A stretch of DNA of 64,000 nucleotides from Closterium sp. NIES-65 (GCA_948144175.1 CANXME010001443.1:620001-684000), one strand, 5' to 3'; counted from the first letter of the stretch, positions 20,031-31,031 are shown. Made by a program: numbers and translations. Notes: a model not told the origin generated them from the letters alone.

Positions 20031-21050
20031 TCAAGAGTCTACTTAGAGGTCGCGGATGCCCATGAAACCGCCTAAGCAGAATCTGACGTCTTCAAATCGC
20101 CTCTGTTCAAAACGCCGTCACGATCAGCTCCAACAACACATAAGACTGAAACTTAGACAGCCGTTAGCCTTAAGTGTCTGCTTTCCAACGGTGTATTGCT
20201 TGCTTTCACCAGAGGTGTATGCGCTACGTTGTGAAGGAAAACGTAAGCTCGGCTGAAAAACGTGTATTCTCATTGATGCAAGGAAGAGGTGAGATACAAC
20301 ATTGCCTAGGGGACTCTTAAGGGGTTGGGATCATCTTGGGAACTCAGAGAATGTTGATTCCTAGGGGAGAAAGGCTAGAGAAGGATGGGAAATGTTCTAA
20401 CTAGGTCAGCAAAGCCAACCACACATGGATGTTCAGAGCTGTACTCAAGGCAACCAATTGTGAGTTAAGCCAACCATGAGTCAGCTTGTCTTCCCACTTG
20501 CACCCTCTTGCAAGCTGGTTCCAGGAAGACCACACTTCTCAAAAGGAGAACTGTAGATTCCCACTTGACCACCTGTACTTCTTGTCTCATTCTCTGTCCC
20601 TGCACCATTGGCATGACAACAATGAAAGGGTGGCAAGGGAAATGCTGCCAACAGTGCACCATGACTACGGAATAGTGAATTTCGGCAGCTGTCACGCAAT
20701 GCTCATATGTTGGATCGTTCTGAAACTTAGTGAAAACCTGCACAGCAAGACCAAGGACTGCCAGACCAAATTATAGACCAATCAACGCTCAGTCGATGAG
20801 TCAGCAGCTGAAATGGTGAACTCGGGTGTTACCAAAAAGGAGTAACACACACTTCCGGGATGCCATAAGTCTTGAAACATAATATGTTGTCATGCCTTGG
20901 TAACTGCTTCAAAAACTCTGAAACTTTGAGGGTTTGAACAACACATGTTGAAAAACCTCCCCACAAAAGTCCAGAAGCTGAGCAGGCTTTTAGGCCGAAT
21001 GGGAGTGCGATGACCGTGCCACTGTAATGTGTTGGCACAACAGGCGCTTG
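20031..21050 (+). other. About 1 kb unassigned block inside Cop5
   Basis: It splits the Cop5 linker. It is less GC-rich than its flanks. The longest frame (20486-20776, 96 codons) has no recognisable domain. No terminal repeats or target duplication were found by eye, so it may be an unidentified mobile element, a captured host fragment or a diverged LTR. Confidence 0.45.
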
Positions 21051-21425
21051 GAAAACTGGTGCTGGAGGTGCTAGAGCTGCTATTGCTGGAGGTGCTGGAG
21101 CTGGAGGTGCTGGTGGTACTGGAGCTACACGTGCTGGAGCTGCTGGTGCTGGAGGTGCTGGAGCTGCTGGGGCTGGAGGTGCTGGAGCTGGAGGTGCTGG
21201 AGCTGCTGGTGCTGGAGGTGCTGGAGCTGGAGGTGTTCGAGGTGCTGGAGCTGCTGGTGCTATAGGTGCTGGAGCTGGAGGTGCCGGAGCTGCTGGTGCT
21301 GGAGGTGCTGGAGCTGCTGGTGCTGGAGGTACTGGAGCTGCTGGTGCTGGAGGTACTAGAGCTGGAGGTGCAGGAGCTAGAGGCTCTGGAGGTGCTAGAG
21401 CTGGGGGCTCTGGTACTGTGGGTAC
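21051..21425 (+). repeat. Cop5 GCTGGAGGTGCTGGA tandem array in the linker
   Basis: Units of 15-21 bases (GCTGGAGGTGCTGGAGCT and close variants) encode Gly-Ala-Gly-Gly in the element frame and Leu-Glu-Val-Leu in a shadow frame. It aligns with 7330-7620 in Cop2. Confidence 0.8.
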
Positions 21426-21666
21426 TGCGCCGCGATGACCGTTTTTCTACCCGCAGCCGCAGTCGTCTCTACCACTGCCTGGCTCGGCACTTTGTCAGGT
21501 TCTTAGTCTTCCGTCTTGCACTGGCCTTACTCCGCCTCTCCTGTGTCCTCCGCCTGACCAGTCACAGCCGCAGTTACTGCTTGGATCTCTACTGCCCGCT
21601 CCTTCTCCTTACCATGAGCAGACATGCTCCATGGCAGAGCATCATGAGCCTGAGTCTCGTCCTGCC

Positions 21667-21796
21667 TGTCAAACTTATATGATCTAGCCTGTGTAGGCTG
21701 TAGCGGGTTAGATACTAAGGGGTACAAAATTCTAGGGTTTCATATTTTGTATCACTTTCATTCCTTAGTTCATCCATTCTCGTTCTAGTTTTCACA
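21667..21796 (+). repeat. Cop6 5' LTR
   Basis: 130 bp, TGTCAAACTTATATGATC ... TAGTTTTCACA, followed by the primer site at 21797-21808. Confidence 0.93.
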
Positions 21797-21889
21797 TGTT
21801 ATCAGAGAAGGTTCCCTAGTGGGAACGCTTCGTAGGGCCCACCACTAAAGTTCGATAAAAAATAAATTCTGCCCGGAGAGCGAGTCGCC

Positions 21890-22680
21890 CCTGCCCGAGG
21901 CGCGCCCCGTGGGCCGCCCTCCCGTCGCGTCGCGCCCTCTTAGAGGCTCCTCTTACGGCCCCTCGCGTCCCCTTAGCGGCCCCGTCGCTGCCCTTAGCGG
22001 CCCCGTCACTGCCTTTTGCGGCCCTCTTGCCACCCTTGCGGCCCCGTAGCCGCCCGCAGCGGCCCCGTAGCCGCTCGCAGCGGCCCCGTCGCCGCCCGCA
22101 GCGGCCCCGACACCGTCCCTTGCGGCCTCGTCGCCGCCCGCAGCGGCCCCGTCGCCGCCTGCAGCGGCCCTGTCGCCGCCCCTCGCGGCCCCGTTGCCGC
22201 CCATTGCGGCCCTCTTGCCACCCTTGCGGCCCCGTCGCCGCCCTCAGCAGCCCCGTCGACGCCCGCAGCGGACCCGTTGCCGCCCCTTACGGCCCCTCGT
22301 AACCCCATTCGCAGCCCTGACGCCGCCCGTTGCGACACCGTCGCCGCCCGCTGCGGCCCCTTCGCCGCCCTTCGCGGTCATCCGCGGCCCCTCTCGGCCC
22401 CTTCCCGGCCCCAGCAGCAGCAGCGGCCACTTCTACCATGCAGCCGCCGCCGCTGCCAACTGCAGCCGCCGCCACTACCGGCCACCGCTGCCGCCGTCGC
22501 CACCACCGCTGCCGCCCTGGCCCTACCGCTGCCGCAACAGCCGCCGTCGAGTCGCCGCCGCTGCCAAGCCGCCACCGTCGAGCCGCCTCCATCGAGCCGC
22601 CGCCGCTGTCGAGCCGCCGCCGCCGACCCGCCGCCGCTATCGAGCCGCCGTCGTCGTTGAGCCCCAGCCGCAGCTGGACT
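21890..22680 (+). repeat. Cop6 GC-rich leader
   Basis: Tandem GCAGCGGCCCCGTCGCCGCC units (about 21960-22400) followed by CCGCCGCTGCC-rich repeats. Its opening GGCGCGCCCCGTGGGCCGCC matches the Cop2 leader at 3269. Open frames on both strands are compositional. Confidence 0.8.
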
Positions 22681-22795
22681 CTTCCCTTCTCGCCACTGGT
22701 GAGCACTGCCCTGCTGCTACTTCTCTTTCTACTGTTACTGCTGCTCCTGCTGCTAGTGCTCTTTCTACTGTTCCTTCTGCATCTGGCTTGGCCAG

Positions 22796-23665
22796 ATGCA
22801 GCTCCAGTGCAGTCCGCGTGAGTCTCTCACGCCCCAACAGCTTCGTGAGTGGTACGCTAGTTGGGGTTGTAGGGGTAGCCGTGCTGTTACTGCTGCTACT
22901 GCGGCTACTACTGCTACTGCTACTCCTGGTGGTGACCTGCTTCAGCTCCAGCGACGACAGCGTCAGTCCCTCCCGCCCCAGCAGCTTCGTGAGTGGTACA
23001 CTAGGTGGGGTTGTCGGGGAGGCCGTAGTGGGAGACGTCCTGGAGTGAGTAGTTTGGGAGCTTCTTGTCGTGCCCAGGTGCAGCCGCAGCGTCGTCCGTG
23101 CGAGACCCTTTCGCCCCAGCAGCTTCGCGAGTGGTACGCGCAGAGTAGAGGGTCACTGAGTACTACTCGCTGCCAGTACGTCATTTGCACGGGTGTCCGG
23201 ATTAGTCAGCCTTGCGGGATTCCTGGTCACACAAAGTCCCGCTGCTTCGCCCATTTGAGCGACGCTTGGCGTACATTGTTTGGCGACGACACTGAGCTCC
23301 CCTCCTGGCTAGAGCTACTTAGGCAGAGGGTAGACATCTTTGCTCTAGACTATGATGCTCTTCTCACTGCAATGTATGCATTGTCTACTAGTGCTGAAGG
23401 TGCCTGTCACCTATTTGTGCCGCCTTACCTAGGTATCCAGTCTGCTACTCTGGGTGCTGGTGAGGGTGCTGCTCTAGGTGCTAGTGCGTCTCCTGCTCCA
23501 GGTGCTGGTGAAGCTGCTGCTCTAGGTGCTCGTGCGTCTCCTGCTCCAGGTGCTGGTGAGGCTGCTACTCTAGGTGCTAGTGAGTCTCCTGCTCCAGGTG
23601 CTAGCGAGTCTGCTCTCTCTGGTGCTGCGCCTCCTGCAGTCGTACACACCTTCACCCTTGACTCG
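22796..23665 (+). pseudogene. Cop6 Gag C-terminal region with three LREWYA motifs
   Basis: The frame contains three successive copies of the motif: ESLTPQQLREWYASWG, QSLPPQQLREWYTRWG and ETLSPQQLREWYAQSRG. The first two are followed by Gly/Arg or Thr/Ala spacers. The Cys/His cluster comes next (C-X13-C-X4-H-X4-C, with GIPGHTKSRCF), then LSDAWRTLFGDDTELPSW and the spacer repeat LGASASPAPGAGEAA. The frame enters protease (VHTFTLDS) and is cut there by the deletion. Cop1 has two motif copies and Cop2 one in the same place. Confidence 0.8.
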
Positions 23666-25290
23666 TGTCCATGCTACTTGCCCTTGAGGGAGACCCGGAT
23701 GCACCAGACATCCCGACTCCGCGCTCTTACGCGGAGGCGATAGAGGGTCCCTACTCCTCTCAGTGGCAGGCAGCCATGGATGCAGAGATGGCTTCCTGGA
23801 AGTCCACAGGCACCTACGTCGACAAGGTTCCCCCTCTAGGGGCAAACATCATTAGTGGCATGTGGATCTTCAGGGTGAAGCGGCCGCCGGGTTCTCCGCC
23901 TGTCTTCAAGGCGCGCTACGTGGCTCGTGGCTTCAGACAACGGCAGGGAGTTGACTACTTTATAACCTTCTCTCCCACCCCCAAGATGACCACTCTTCGG
24001 GTACTGCTGCACATAGCCTCTCACCGTGACTACGAGCTTCACTCTCTTGACTTCAGCACTGCTTTCTTGCAGGGCAGCCTGCACAAGGAGATCTTGCTGC
24101 GCCGCCCACCTGGCTTCACTGGGTCTTTTCCTCCTCGTACCCATTGGAGCCTCCGGCGGTCAGTCTACGGTTTGCGCCAGGCACCTCGTGAGTGGCACGA
24201 CACACTGACGACTACACTTGCGGCTCTTGGGTTTGCTCCTTCTACTGCCGGCCCGTCGCTGTTTCTGCGCACCGATACCTCTTTGCCGCTGTTCTACATC
24301 CTTGTGTGCGTCGACGACTTGGTCGTTGCCACAGATGACACTGCTGGACTCGCCCATGTGAATTCCGAGCTACAGAAGAGACACACGTGCACTGACCTGG
24401 GTGAACTGCGCAGCTACCTTGGCTTGCAGATCACCCGGGACAGAGCACGCCGCACCATTACCCTGACTCAGTCACACATGGTGCAGTAGGTCCTTCAGTG
24501 CTTCGGCTTCACGTACTCCTCGCCTCAGGCCACTCCTCTGTCTACTCGCCACTCGCTCTTAGCTCTGCCTTCGGATGAGTCCGTAGAGTCGAGTGGCCCG
24601 TACCCAGAGCTTGTTGGCTGCCTCATGTACCTTATGACCTGCACTCGACCTGACCTTGCATACCCTCTTAGCATTCTGGTATGCTATGTTGCTCCTAGGA
24701 GACACAGACCAGAGCACATGGCTGCAGCGAAGAGGGTGTTGCGCTACTTGTGTTGTACGTTAGGCATGGGGCTTGGGCTTGGAGGGCGGAGTCCAGTGGT
24801 CCTCACTGGTCACGCAGACGCTTCTTGGGCTGACAACCAGGCCACGCAGCGGTCGTCACAGGGTTACACCTTCAGCCTTGCTTCCGGCTCTGTTTCGTGG
24901 CGGTCTACCCGCTCGTCTTCTCTTCTCGGCTCCATGTGTGAGGCTGAGATCTACGCAGGGGCCATGGCTGCAGAGGAGCTACGCGGGCTCACCTACCTGC
25001 TGATTGACCTAGGAGAGCCGCCTCGTTTTCCTCCAGTTCTGTATGTAGACAACAAGGCTATGCTGGCCTTGTGTTGGGAGCACAGACTGGAGCACAGAAC
25101 GAAGCACATCGCTCTTCGCTACTTCCTTGCTCGTGAGCTACAGCAGGGTGGTCAGTTGCGCCTTGCTTACGTGGCCTTTGAGGCCAACACTACTGATATC
25201 TTCACCAAGGCACTTGCGCCTTGTGACCATCAGCGCTTCTGTACTCTGTTAGGTCTTGTACCTACCTTGCCTCACTTGCTCACTTCTTGA
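23665..25290 (+). pseudogene. Cop6 RT and RNase H, one stop
   Basis: RT starts after the deletion junction with EGDPDAPDIPTPRSYAEAIE and continues through YVARGFRQRQGVDYF, SLDFSTAFLQGSLHKEI and the polymerase motif. The motif here reads VCVDDLVVATDD, with Cys for the usual Tyr before VDD. A TAG at 24487-24489 follows HMVQ where relatives have Gln. The same frame then runs to 25288 with complete RNase H (HADASWADNQATQRSSQGY, MCEAEIYAG, LYVDNKAML, TTDIFTKALAPC). Apart from that stop the frame is open, so this is a young copy. Confidence 0.9.
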
Positions 25291-25502
25291 CCTTGCCTGT
25301 ACTGTTACATATATATATACCTCCTCTTGCTTGTTTAGCGTTATATATATGTGTGTACTCATTCATGTGAACTGGCCTTGTGGCCTTGAACTTGTGCTCA
25401 GAATGTGTGGTGACGTTGTGATCCACCCTGAGCTTGCTTTGCCTTGATTTGCTTGACTGGTCTTGTTTCCCCTTGTTCTTCCCCACTTCGCCTATGGGGG
25501 TG

Positions 25503-25632
25503 TGTCAAACTTATATGATCTAGCCTGTGTAGGCTATAGCGAGTTAGATACTAAGGGGTACACAATTCTAGGGTTTCATATTTTGTATCACTTTCATTCC
25601 TTAGTTCATCCATTCTCGTTCTTATTCTCACA
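25503..25632 (+). repeat. Cop6 3' LTR
   Basis: 130 bp, TGTCAAACTTATATGATC ... TTATTCTCACA, preceded by CCCCACTTCGCCTATGGGGGTG and followed by the target copy CTGCC. Confidence 0.93.
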
Positions 25633-25909
25633 CTGCCTCCCTGTTCGCAGTGTTAGTCGTGTTCATCGTCCTCGTCCTCCACTTGTTCCTGGCACGCACA
25701 CTACGGCACCTCGTCCTTCCTCCATTCCCTAGCGCGTTGCCCTGCCGTCTTCTCCGACGTCCTCTCTTCCTGACGTTCCTGTCCGTGAGTCCGACCTTGC
25801 TCGTGGTGCTAGTCCTGCTGTCACTCGTCTCCTCGCCACTTTTGTCACTTACCCTTCCTTTGAGTATACTGCTGTGTCTGCCCTGCTCACAGAGCTAGTC
25901 GACATTACT
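25633..25909 (+). pseudogene. Cop5 segment upstream of RT
   Basis: Encodes the Ser/Thr/Pro-rich region before RT and the block TRLLATFVTYPSFEYTAVSA-like sequence that in Cop9 (about 39340-39410) immediately precedes the RT. It is broken by insertion of Gyp2 and resumes at 36025. Confidence 0.75.
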
Positions 25910-26223
25910 GCTATTTCTAGCTTGGGTTTTATAATCATGCATAGATATGCTTGATTTCCTAGGTGAGGTGCATTCCTATATGCTATTTTAGTGTTAGCAC
26001 CGAAACCAGGTTACGTGTACCAAACTCAAGCCTATTCGGTTTCCACCAAATTGCTTTCTACCAAGTTCGAGAAAGTTCTGTTCGGGATGCTTCGCGACCC
26101 TCAGAACATTCGCATAACACCTAGGTTACTTGCGTTGTGTCGAGCCTATATATAGCCTCGTGTTGTACCCGGATGAATCATCAATTCAAACTCTCTTTCT
26201 TGAGCTCGATCCTAGATCCTACA
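25910..26223 (+). repeat. Gyp2 5' LTR, 5'-truncated
   Basis: From GCTATTTCTAGCTTGGGTTT it aligns with the 3' LTR from about 35710 onward and ends CGATCCTAGATCCTACA. The first part (TGTCAGAGTACGACGCC...) is missing. Confidence 0.85.
26147..26154 (+). promoter_or_regulatory. TATA box in Gyp2 5' LTR
   Basis: TATATATA in the context GAGCC-TATATATA-GCCTCGTG; conserved in the LTRs at 35948-35955 and 45846-45853. It is the likely core promoter of this gypsy family. Confidence 0.65.
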
Positions 26224-26706
26224 CTTGGTAATCACAGCATGTTTGCACGCGAAGTTTTCGACCGCAAAAACTAGCTTTTCTAAACTGTGGGGGCGACGAT
26301 GGAAAGCGCCGACTTCCGGTACGTAAACCAGTTCTGCGCTATTCTTTTGACATTCCCCTCGAACCGGTTTTTGAACACTCCTAAGGTCCAAAGGCAAAAC
26401 TTGGAACTTCGACAGTCAGATCGATTCGAATCTCAATGACCCTGAGAATTTCGCCCAAAAAAATAGGAATTTGGAGCGTCGAATCAAATTTCTTCTCAAC
26501 GGTCGAGATCAAATGCGAGTTTCAACTAAGGGAGAATTACGCGACCTACAGAATCAGCGCTCAACATTTCTACTGTCGATTTGACTCAAAGTAAGTCAAC
26601 CAGCACCTAGAATTTAATTATTTTCATCGGAAATCTTCATGTAAATCGCAAAAATGATGATAATTCCGTACAGAAAAGTACGGAGTTACACACCAGCCTG
26701 GACCAG
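26224..26706 (+). other. Gyp2 leader
   Basis: AT-rich sequence between LTR and gag. The bases after the LTR (CTTGGTAATCACAGC) should hold the primer-binding site; no exact tRNA match was assigned. No gene seen. Confidence 0.5.
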
Positions 26707-27546
26707 ATGCGAGCTGCACTCCAGCAAATAGAGGAGCTTCTCGCGAACCAGTCGGTAGCCACCACGGCAGCAACGAACGCAGCAGCGAATGCAGCAGCAA
26801 CAGCAGCAGCAGCAGCGGCGACACCGATATTATACCCAGCAGCAGCGGCAGAAGCTACAGTGAATCTTGAGGTGGCATGTGCGAGGCAACCGGAGACGTT
26901 CAATTTGAATGCGAGAGACACCGACGTCCGTCGATTCATTGCGGCCCTCGAAATTTACTTCGAGGCCGTTGGCTGTACGACCCCGACACACGATGCAATG
27001 CAGATTTGGCTCGCAACGACATTGTTGCGAGGCCCGTCGCTCGAGTGGATTTACAACAGCAATGAGATCCGAGGCGAGGGGTTATGGACGCAGTTTCGAG
27101 CAGCTTTATTTCAATGTTTTGAACCGATTGATTCCAGCTACATGGTGCGGCACCACATTCATCGGCACAAACAGTACGGCTGCGTAATACAATACACGCA
27201 GCAGATGGCGAGCATCTTCAACCGAATTGCCGCCCTGACCGAAGGGGAAAAAATCCAAGCGTATACTGAGGGGCTAAAAATGGAAGTCCATCAACAAGTG
27301 ATTGTTGCGAACTACAGTAGCTACTGTGACATGGTGTGTGCAGTAGAAAGATTTGATGCGCTGACGCGAGGCGAACCCAAGACACAATTCCACGTGCGGA
27401 AAGGGCCTTTTGGCGCAGAGCGATCGACACCACCCACGACCGCCGACCCGATGGATGTCGATAAGATCGATGCGAAGCAGCGGCGGACAAAATATGAGAA
27501 GTGCGAATTTTGCGGCACAGTGGGACATCGATTCTTGGCATGTTGA
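26707..27546 (+). CDS. Gyp2 Gag with CCHC zinc knuckle
   Basis: An open frame of 279 codons starts at ATG 26707. An Ala/Thr-rich N-terminus (CAG/GCA-type repeat, residues about 15-45) precedes the retrotransposon Gag helical domain (DVRRFIAALEIYFEAVGC, LATTLLRGPSLEWIY, FRAALFQCFEPIDSSYMVR, IQYTQQMASIFNRIAALTEG). It ends in a knuckle CEFCGTVGHRFLAC (CX2CX4HX4C). A TGA follows the last Cys, where Pol would normally continue. This is one of the few intact frames in the nest. Gag would assemble particles and bind element RNA. Confidence 0.85.
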   Translation: MRAALQQIEELLANQSVATTAATNAAANAAATAAAAAATPILYPAAAAEATVNLEVACARQPETFNLNARDTDVRRFIAALEIYFEAVGCTTPTHDAMQIWLATTLLRGPSLEWIYNSNEIRGEGLWTQFRAALFQCFEPIDSSYMVRHHIHRHKQYGCVIQYTQQMASIFNRIAALTEGEKIQAYTEGLKMEVHQQVIVANYSSYCDMVCAVERFDALTRGEPKTQFHVRKGPFGAERSTPPTTADPMDVDKIDAKQRRTKYEKCEFCGTVGHRFLAC

Positions 27547-28231
27547 AAAATGAAGAAGGCACGAGCAGAGCTGCAGGGCAACAATAGTGCAACACCCCCA
27601 AAGTAAAAAAACGGGAATCGCCAATAGCCGCAAATCGACTTGGCGATCACAAAAAGATCGTGAAAAGGCAAAAGGACGACGACGTGGCGACTTCAGAGCG
27701 GGCGAAAAAAGGAGGACATGATGGCGCAAATTTAAAACGTCACGACCGGCTGGCAACAGGGGAAATTGCCAAGACAAATGGAGGCAACGCGAAACAAGAC
27801 TTTGCACTGATCTGGAAACTTAAGCCGAACACCCCCAAGAGTAAAAATATTTCCTCTCGAGGTTTTCAAGCCTTTGAGAAATTCAAGGGAGATTTAGAGG
27901 CTAAGGAATAGGCCTTAGAGATTATTCAGGTACCTGAAAAGCTGGGCGAACCACTCCAGAGCGTTGAAAAGGGTCGTGCGTTCCAAGGAGTTGATATTCT
28001 CTCCCCCTAGCACAGTGTTAAGGCTCCCCATTGGCCACAAGAGAAGCCTACACGGCTGCAAAGGCTTTTTGGAAGGTTCCAGGCCAAGACGAAGCTGAGG
28101 CGGTCTCACATAAATCCTTCTAACCCTACTCAGTTGGAAACTGATATTGAGCCAGCAGCTTCGAGGGCAGGACATAGGGGAGATATATTTGACGTACCCT
28201 ATGATACAAGGGTAACTGCAAGTGACTAGTC
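27547..28231 (+). other. Gyp2 sequence after gag, no recognisable domain
   Basis: Short frames (for example 27660-27911, Lys/Asn-rich, ending FEKFKGDLEAKE) follow the gag stop. The protease motif D(T/S)G was not found. It is probably a remnant of the Gag-Pol spacer, truncated at the Cop7 junction. Confidence 0.45.
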
Positions 28232-29197
28232 TGGGCGACCAGGGAGCTCGACAGCTGCAAGTGTCTGGTATGAGCGATGGATGGGCCTTCGACCAGGAGG
28301 GGCAGTTCGATTGGGAGGTTGACGAAGCAGTCCGTTGACCTACAGTTCGACCCAGAGGTCGACGGAGCAATCCGTCGACCTGCAGCTTGACCGGGACTGG
28401 AGTTCGATCGGGAGGCCGACAAAGCAGTCTGTCGACCTGACAAGTGAGCAGCAGTCAAGAAGGGGAGCTTGGCGACAACCGCTGACGGTTCTGGTCGACT
28501 GAAAGGGTCCGTCGACCAGGGGGTAGCTTGACGGGAGTTGTGATCGACCAGAGGCACCTGATGGTGGACCAGAGGGACCCGATGGTCGACCGGAGGCACC
28601 TAGGGGTCGACCAGAGCACCTGAGGGTCGACCAGGTCGATTGGGTAACCTGCTCGACGAGTTCTGCGGAGGCACAAGAACGTCGTCGGGGTCGCGATGGT
28701 GAAGGCAACTTCGGGCTCGTATCCCGAAGTCGATGTGGCTTGTCAGGTGCAAACAACAGCCGATGGATGTACAACGGTGCGAGTCGGGCCAATCGTCCGC
28801 ATGCACCTGCGAGCGTGCGCACTGCTGCCATCTACGGGTGCAACGCTGGACAGCAGCAATGCTGCAGCGTTGGCACACCGTCGACATGCACTGTTGGCAG
28901 GTCGCCTTTCTGCAGTGCTGGCGCGGCTCCTCTACGTAACGCTGGGAGGCGGTCGACCAAGCTGTGCTGGTGGTCGACCAGTCAAGCTGTAGGGTTGCTA
29001 TATGCCTGATGTAGTCGTTCTTGTCATTGTGAACTCGACCTTCTCTGTAATTCCAACTTTGCTAGTGAAACTCTTGCCAACTTCTCCCATGAATGTACAA
29101 GTGTTAAGGAATGCAAGCAAAGCTACGATCACACTTAGTAGCTCGTGCCTACCCCCCCGTAGTCTAGCTCACTACCTTTGTTGAGTGACTTTTTGCA
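28232..29197 (+). repeat. Cop7 5' LTR
   Basis: It starts near TGGGCGACCAGGGAGCTCGA and ends GAGTGACTTTTTGCA, next to TGGTGTGATGAGC, a degenerate primer site. It contains three 40-bp repeat copies near its start, GGTCGACC motifs at about 28540-28640, a CAGCGTTGGCACACCGTCGAC block, and a terminal part with GTGAAACTCTTGCCAACTTC. Confidence 0.8.
28299..28430 (+). repeat. 40-bp hairpin repeats in Cop7 5' LTR
   Basis: Three degenerate units. The middle one, 28356-28381, is a perfect inverted repeat: arms AGGTCGACGGA and TCCGTCGACCT around the loop GCAA. Confidence 0.8.
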
Positions 29198-29566
29198 TGG
29201 TGTGATGAGCGTGGATCGACACGACCTTCAGATGGGAGCCGACTTTTGCACCTACTAAGTCGTTCATAGGCCGGCAGCAGCGATAGTCGCCATGGTCGAC
29301 CCCGTGGTTGATGCGGGCGTAGTGGACACCTTGGAGGCACGTTTGGCTAACGCGAGGAGATGCCACGTGGATGGCGATTACGGGACGATCCCCTTGGTGA
29401 TCATCGAGTTCGGCATCCGGTCGCAGTGGGTGACGGAACACCCTTCCCGTCCTGCATCTCCTCGACCGGTGCACGGGTCAGCAGCAGCGAAGGCACGAAG
29501 CAGAGAGGGGTGATCAAGGTCGACGGTGGCGTCGATAGGACTCAAGTGCGAGAGTAGCGTTCGACG

Positions 29567-30799
29567 GTGGCTGCAGGCAGCTTGCGTACCGACATCGATG
29601 GTCGATGTCGCTCTCCTCTACGAAGCGGTGGAGGGCTCTCGACGACCATGCATGTCACGACGGGCGGGATTGCACCTGCGTTTAGCTACTTCAAGTTCTC
29701 GCCAAACCGGATCACCATCGCACCGCTACAAGGTCGACGGAACCTCATCACCTAGAGGGAGTCGATAGAACCTCAGCTAGAGGTCGTCGGGCTGAAGGGC
29801 TTCGCCGACAGCATAGTGCCAATTCCGCTCATGGACGATGTTGAGCTACGCGGGAAGTTTCATGCGGCTCACATTCTCACCTTCATGATCATCTCGAGGT
29901 GCTGCTCGCTGGTGATGCAACTGGCGCTCAGGAGCTGTCGAGAGCGACAAGATGCTGGTCACCAGGCATGGCACTTCATCTTGTTGACGTACCAAGTCAG
30001 GGACGACCTATACATCGAACAGCTGGAGGAGAAGATGATACATATTCGGATGGGCGAGCAGGAGTCGGCGATGGATTACTGCAACCGTGCTCGACGGATC
30101 CTGGCTGAGATGCGGATGGTGGGCGCCAAATACTCGACGGCGTCCTATATCACCCACATCGTCAAGGGCCTGCCGCGCGGCTACAACCTCATGAAGAGGA
30201 TGATGATGGTGCCCGGCACGTGTGAGTCCCCCGACGAGGACTCCATCACCAGCTATATCCTTCAAGACGAGGCGATACAGGAGGCCAAACAGCCAATGGA
30301 GCTCCTTCTACAGGCAAGCTACGCTACACCGACGAAGCTGAATCAGCAGCAAGGGCAGCGCGGGAAGCCGGGCGGATGTGGTGCGGAGGTGGGCGGTCGA
30401 CAAAGAGGTGGACGTGGGACAAGGGCCGTGGAGGTGGTGGTCAACAGTGGGAGTGCTGGATCTGCCACTACCGCAACCACCTTTCCTACAAGTGCCCTGA
30501 CCGCGACGACAGCAATGAGGATGACACCAAGGGAGGCCGTGGCCGGTCGACCAGTCGTCGTCCCCGTCGAGATGCAAAGCCGCGCAAGGAGAAGCACACA
30601 TTGAAGAAGACGTCGTCGACGAAGGACGTCAACAGCTCCAGCGGCCAGGGCCGAGGCGACAGGGAAGCATCGTGCTTGATGGTCAGCGTGGTGGAGCCGA
30701 TAGTCTCGCTGGCACCGGAGACTTCCAGGTGGTGGTGGCAGCTGTGCAGGCCAACCCGATGGCGGTGCTGCTCGACAGCGGGTGCTCCCACCACCTGAT
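29567..30799 (+). pseudogene. Cop7 Gag with zinc knuckle, broken
   Basis: Blocks readable across frames are GGIAPAFSYFKFSPNRITIA, then FADSIVPIPLMDDVELRGKF and YNLMKRMMMVPGTCESPDED (frame 29816-30604), a Gly/Arg stretch, and the knuckle CWICHYRNHLSYKC (CX2CX4HX4C) in frame 30376-30798. It is interrupted by a TAG near 29755 (TGG in the Cop10 counterpart) and by a frameshift between about 30330 and 30440. An upstream frame at 29292-29513 (MVDPVVDAGVVDTLEARLAN) is conserved in Cop10 (45998) and is probably the true Gag N-terminus. Confidence 0.78.
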
Positions 30800-31031
30800 G
30801 GGGACGAAGGCGGTCTTCGTCGACATGGCGCCGAGCGACGGAGTGAAGCACGTGCGTGGATTCAACAGGGTGCTGCAACCTCTCGAGGGTCGCGGAAACG
30901 TTGCTCTAGAAGGGGAGGACGGGAAGCACGTCTTCACCCCCGATGTGCTCTACGTTCCGGGCGTACAAGGGAACCTGCTGTTAGCTGGCCAACTGAAGGA
31001 GCGAAGTGCAGCTGCAGGGCGACGGCGATGA
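30672..31031 (+). pseudogene. Cop7 aspartic protease
   Basis: The frame carries the active site VLLDSGCSHHLMG (about 30763) and downstream strands (KHVRGFNRVLQPLEGRGNVA, DVLYVPGVQGNLL). It is 3'-truncated by a frame change near 31010. Confidence 0.8.

Larger units (their letters stand above)
21667..25632 (+). mobile_element. Cop6: internally deleted copia element with perfect target duplication
   Basis: Two 130-bp LTRs (21667-21796, 25503-25632), differing at only about six positions by eye, flank a primer site (TGTTATCAGAGA), a GC-rich leader, a gag/protease start and RT-RNase H. CTGCC lies on both sides (21662-21666 and 25633-25637). Protease is fused directly to RT at 23662-23665, removing most of protease, all integrase and the linker. 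It therefore needs integrase from elsewhere. It lies in the Cop5 linker, which reads on across it. Confidence 0.95.

Noticed and set aside
20486..20776. 96-codon frame in the unassigned block as a host gene
   Set aside because: No conserved motif, no splice context and no start-site support.
21029..21682. Leu/Val/Glu-rich repeat protein
   Set aside because: It is the out-of-frame reading of the copia linker array; the element frame codes Gly/Ala and aligns with Cop2 and the coding context.
28232..29197. Short open frames in family-V LTRs as genes
   Set aside because: They recur identically placed in all LTR copies, overlap on both strands and have no domain.
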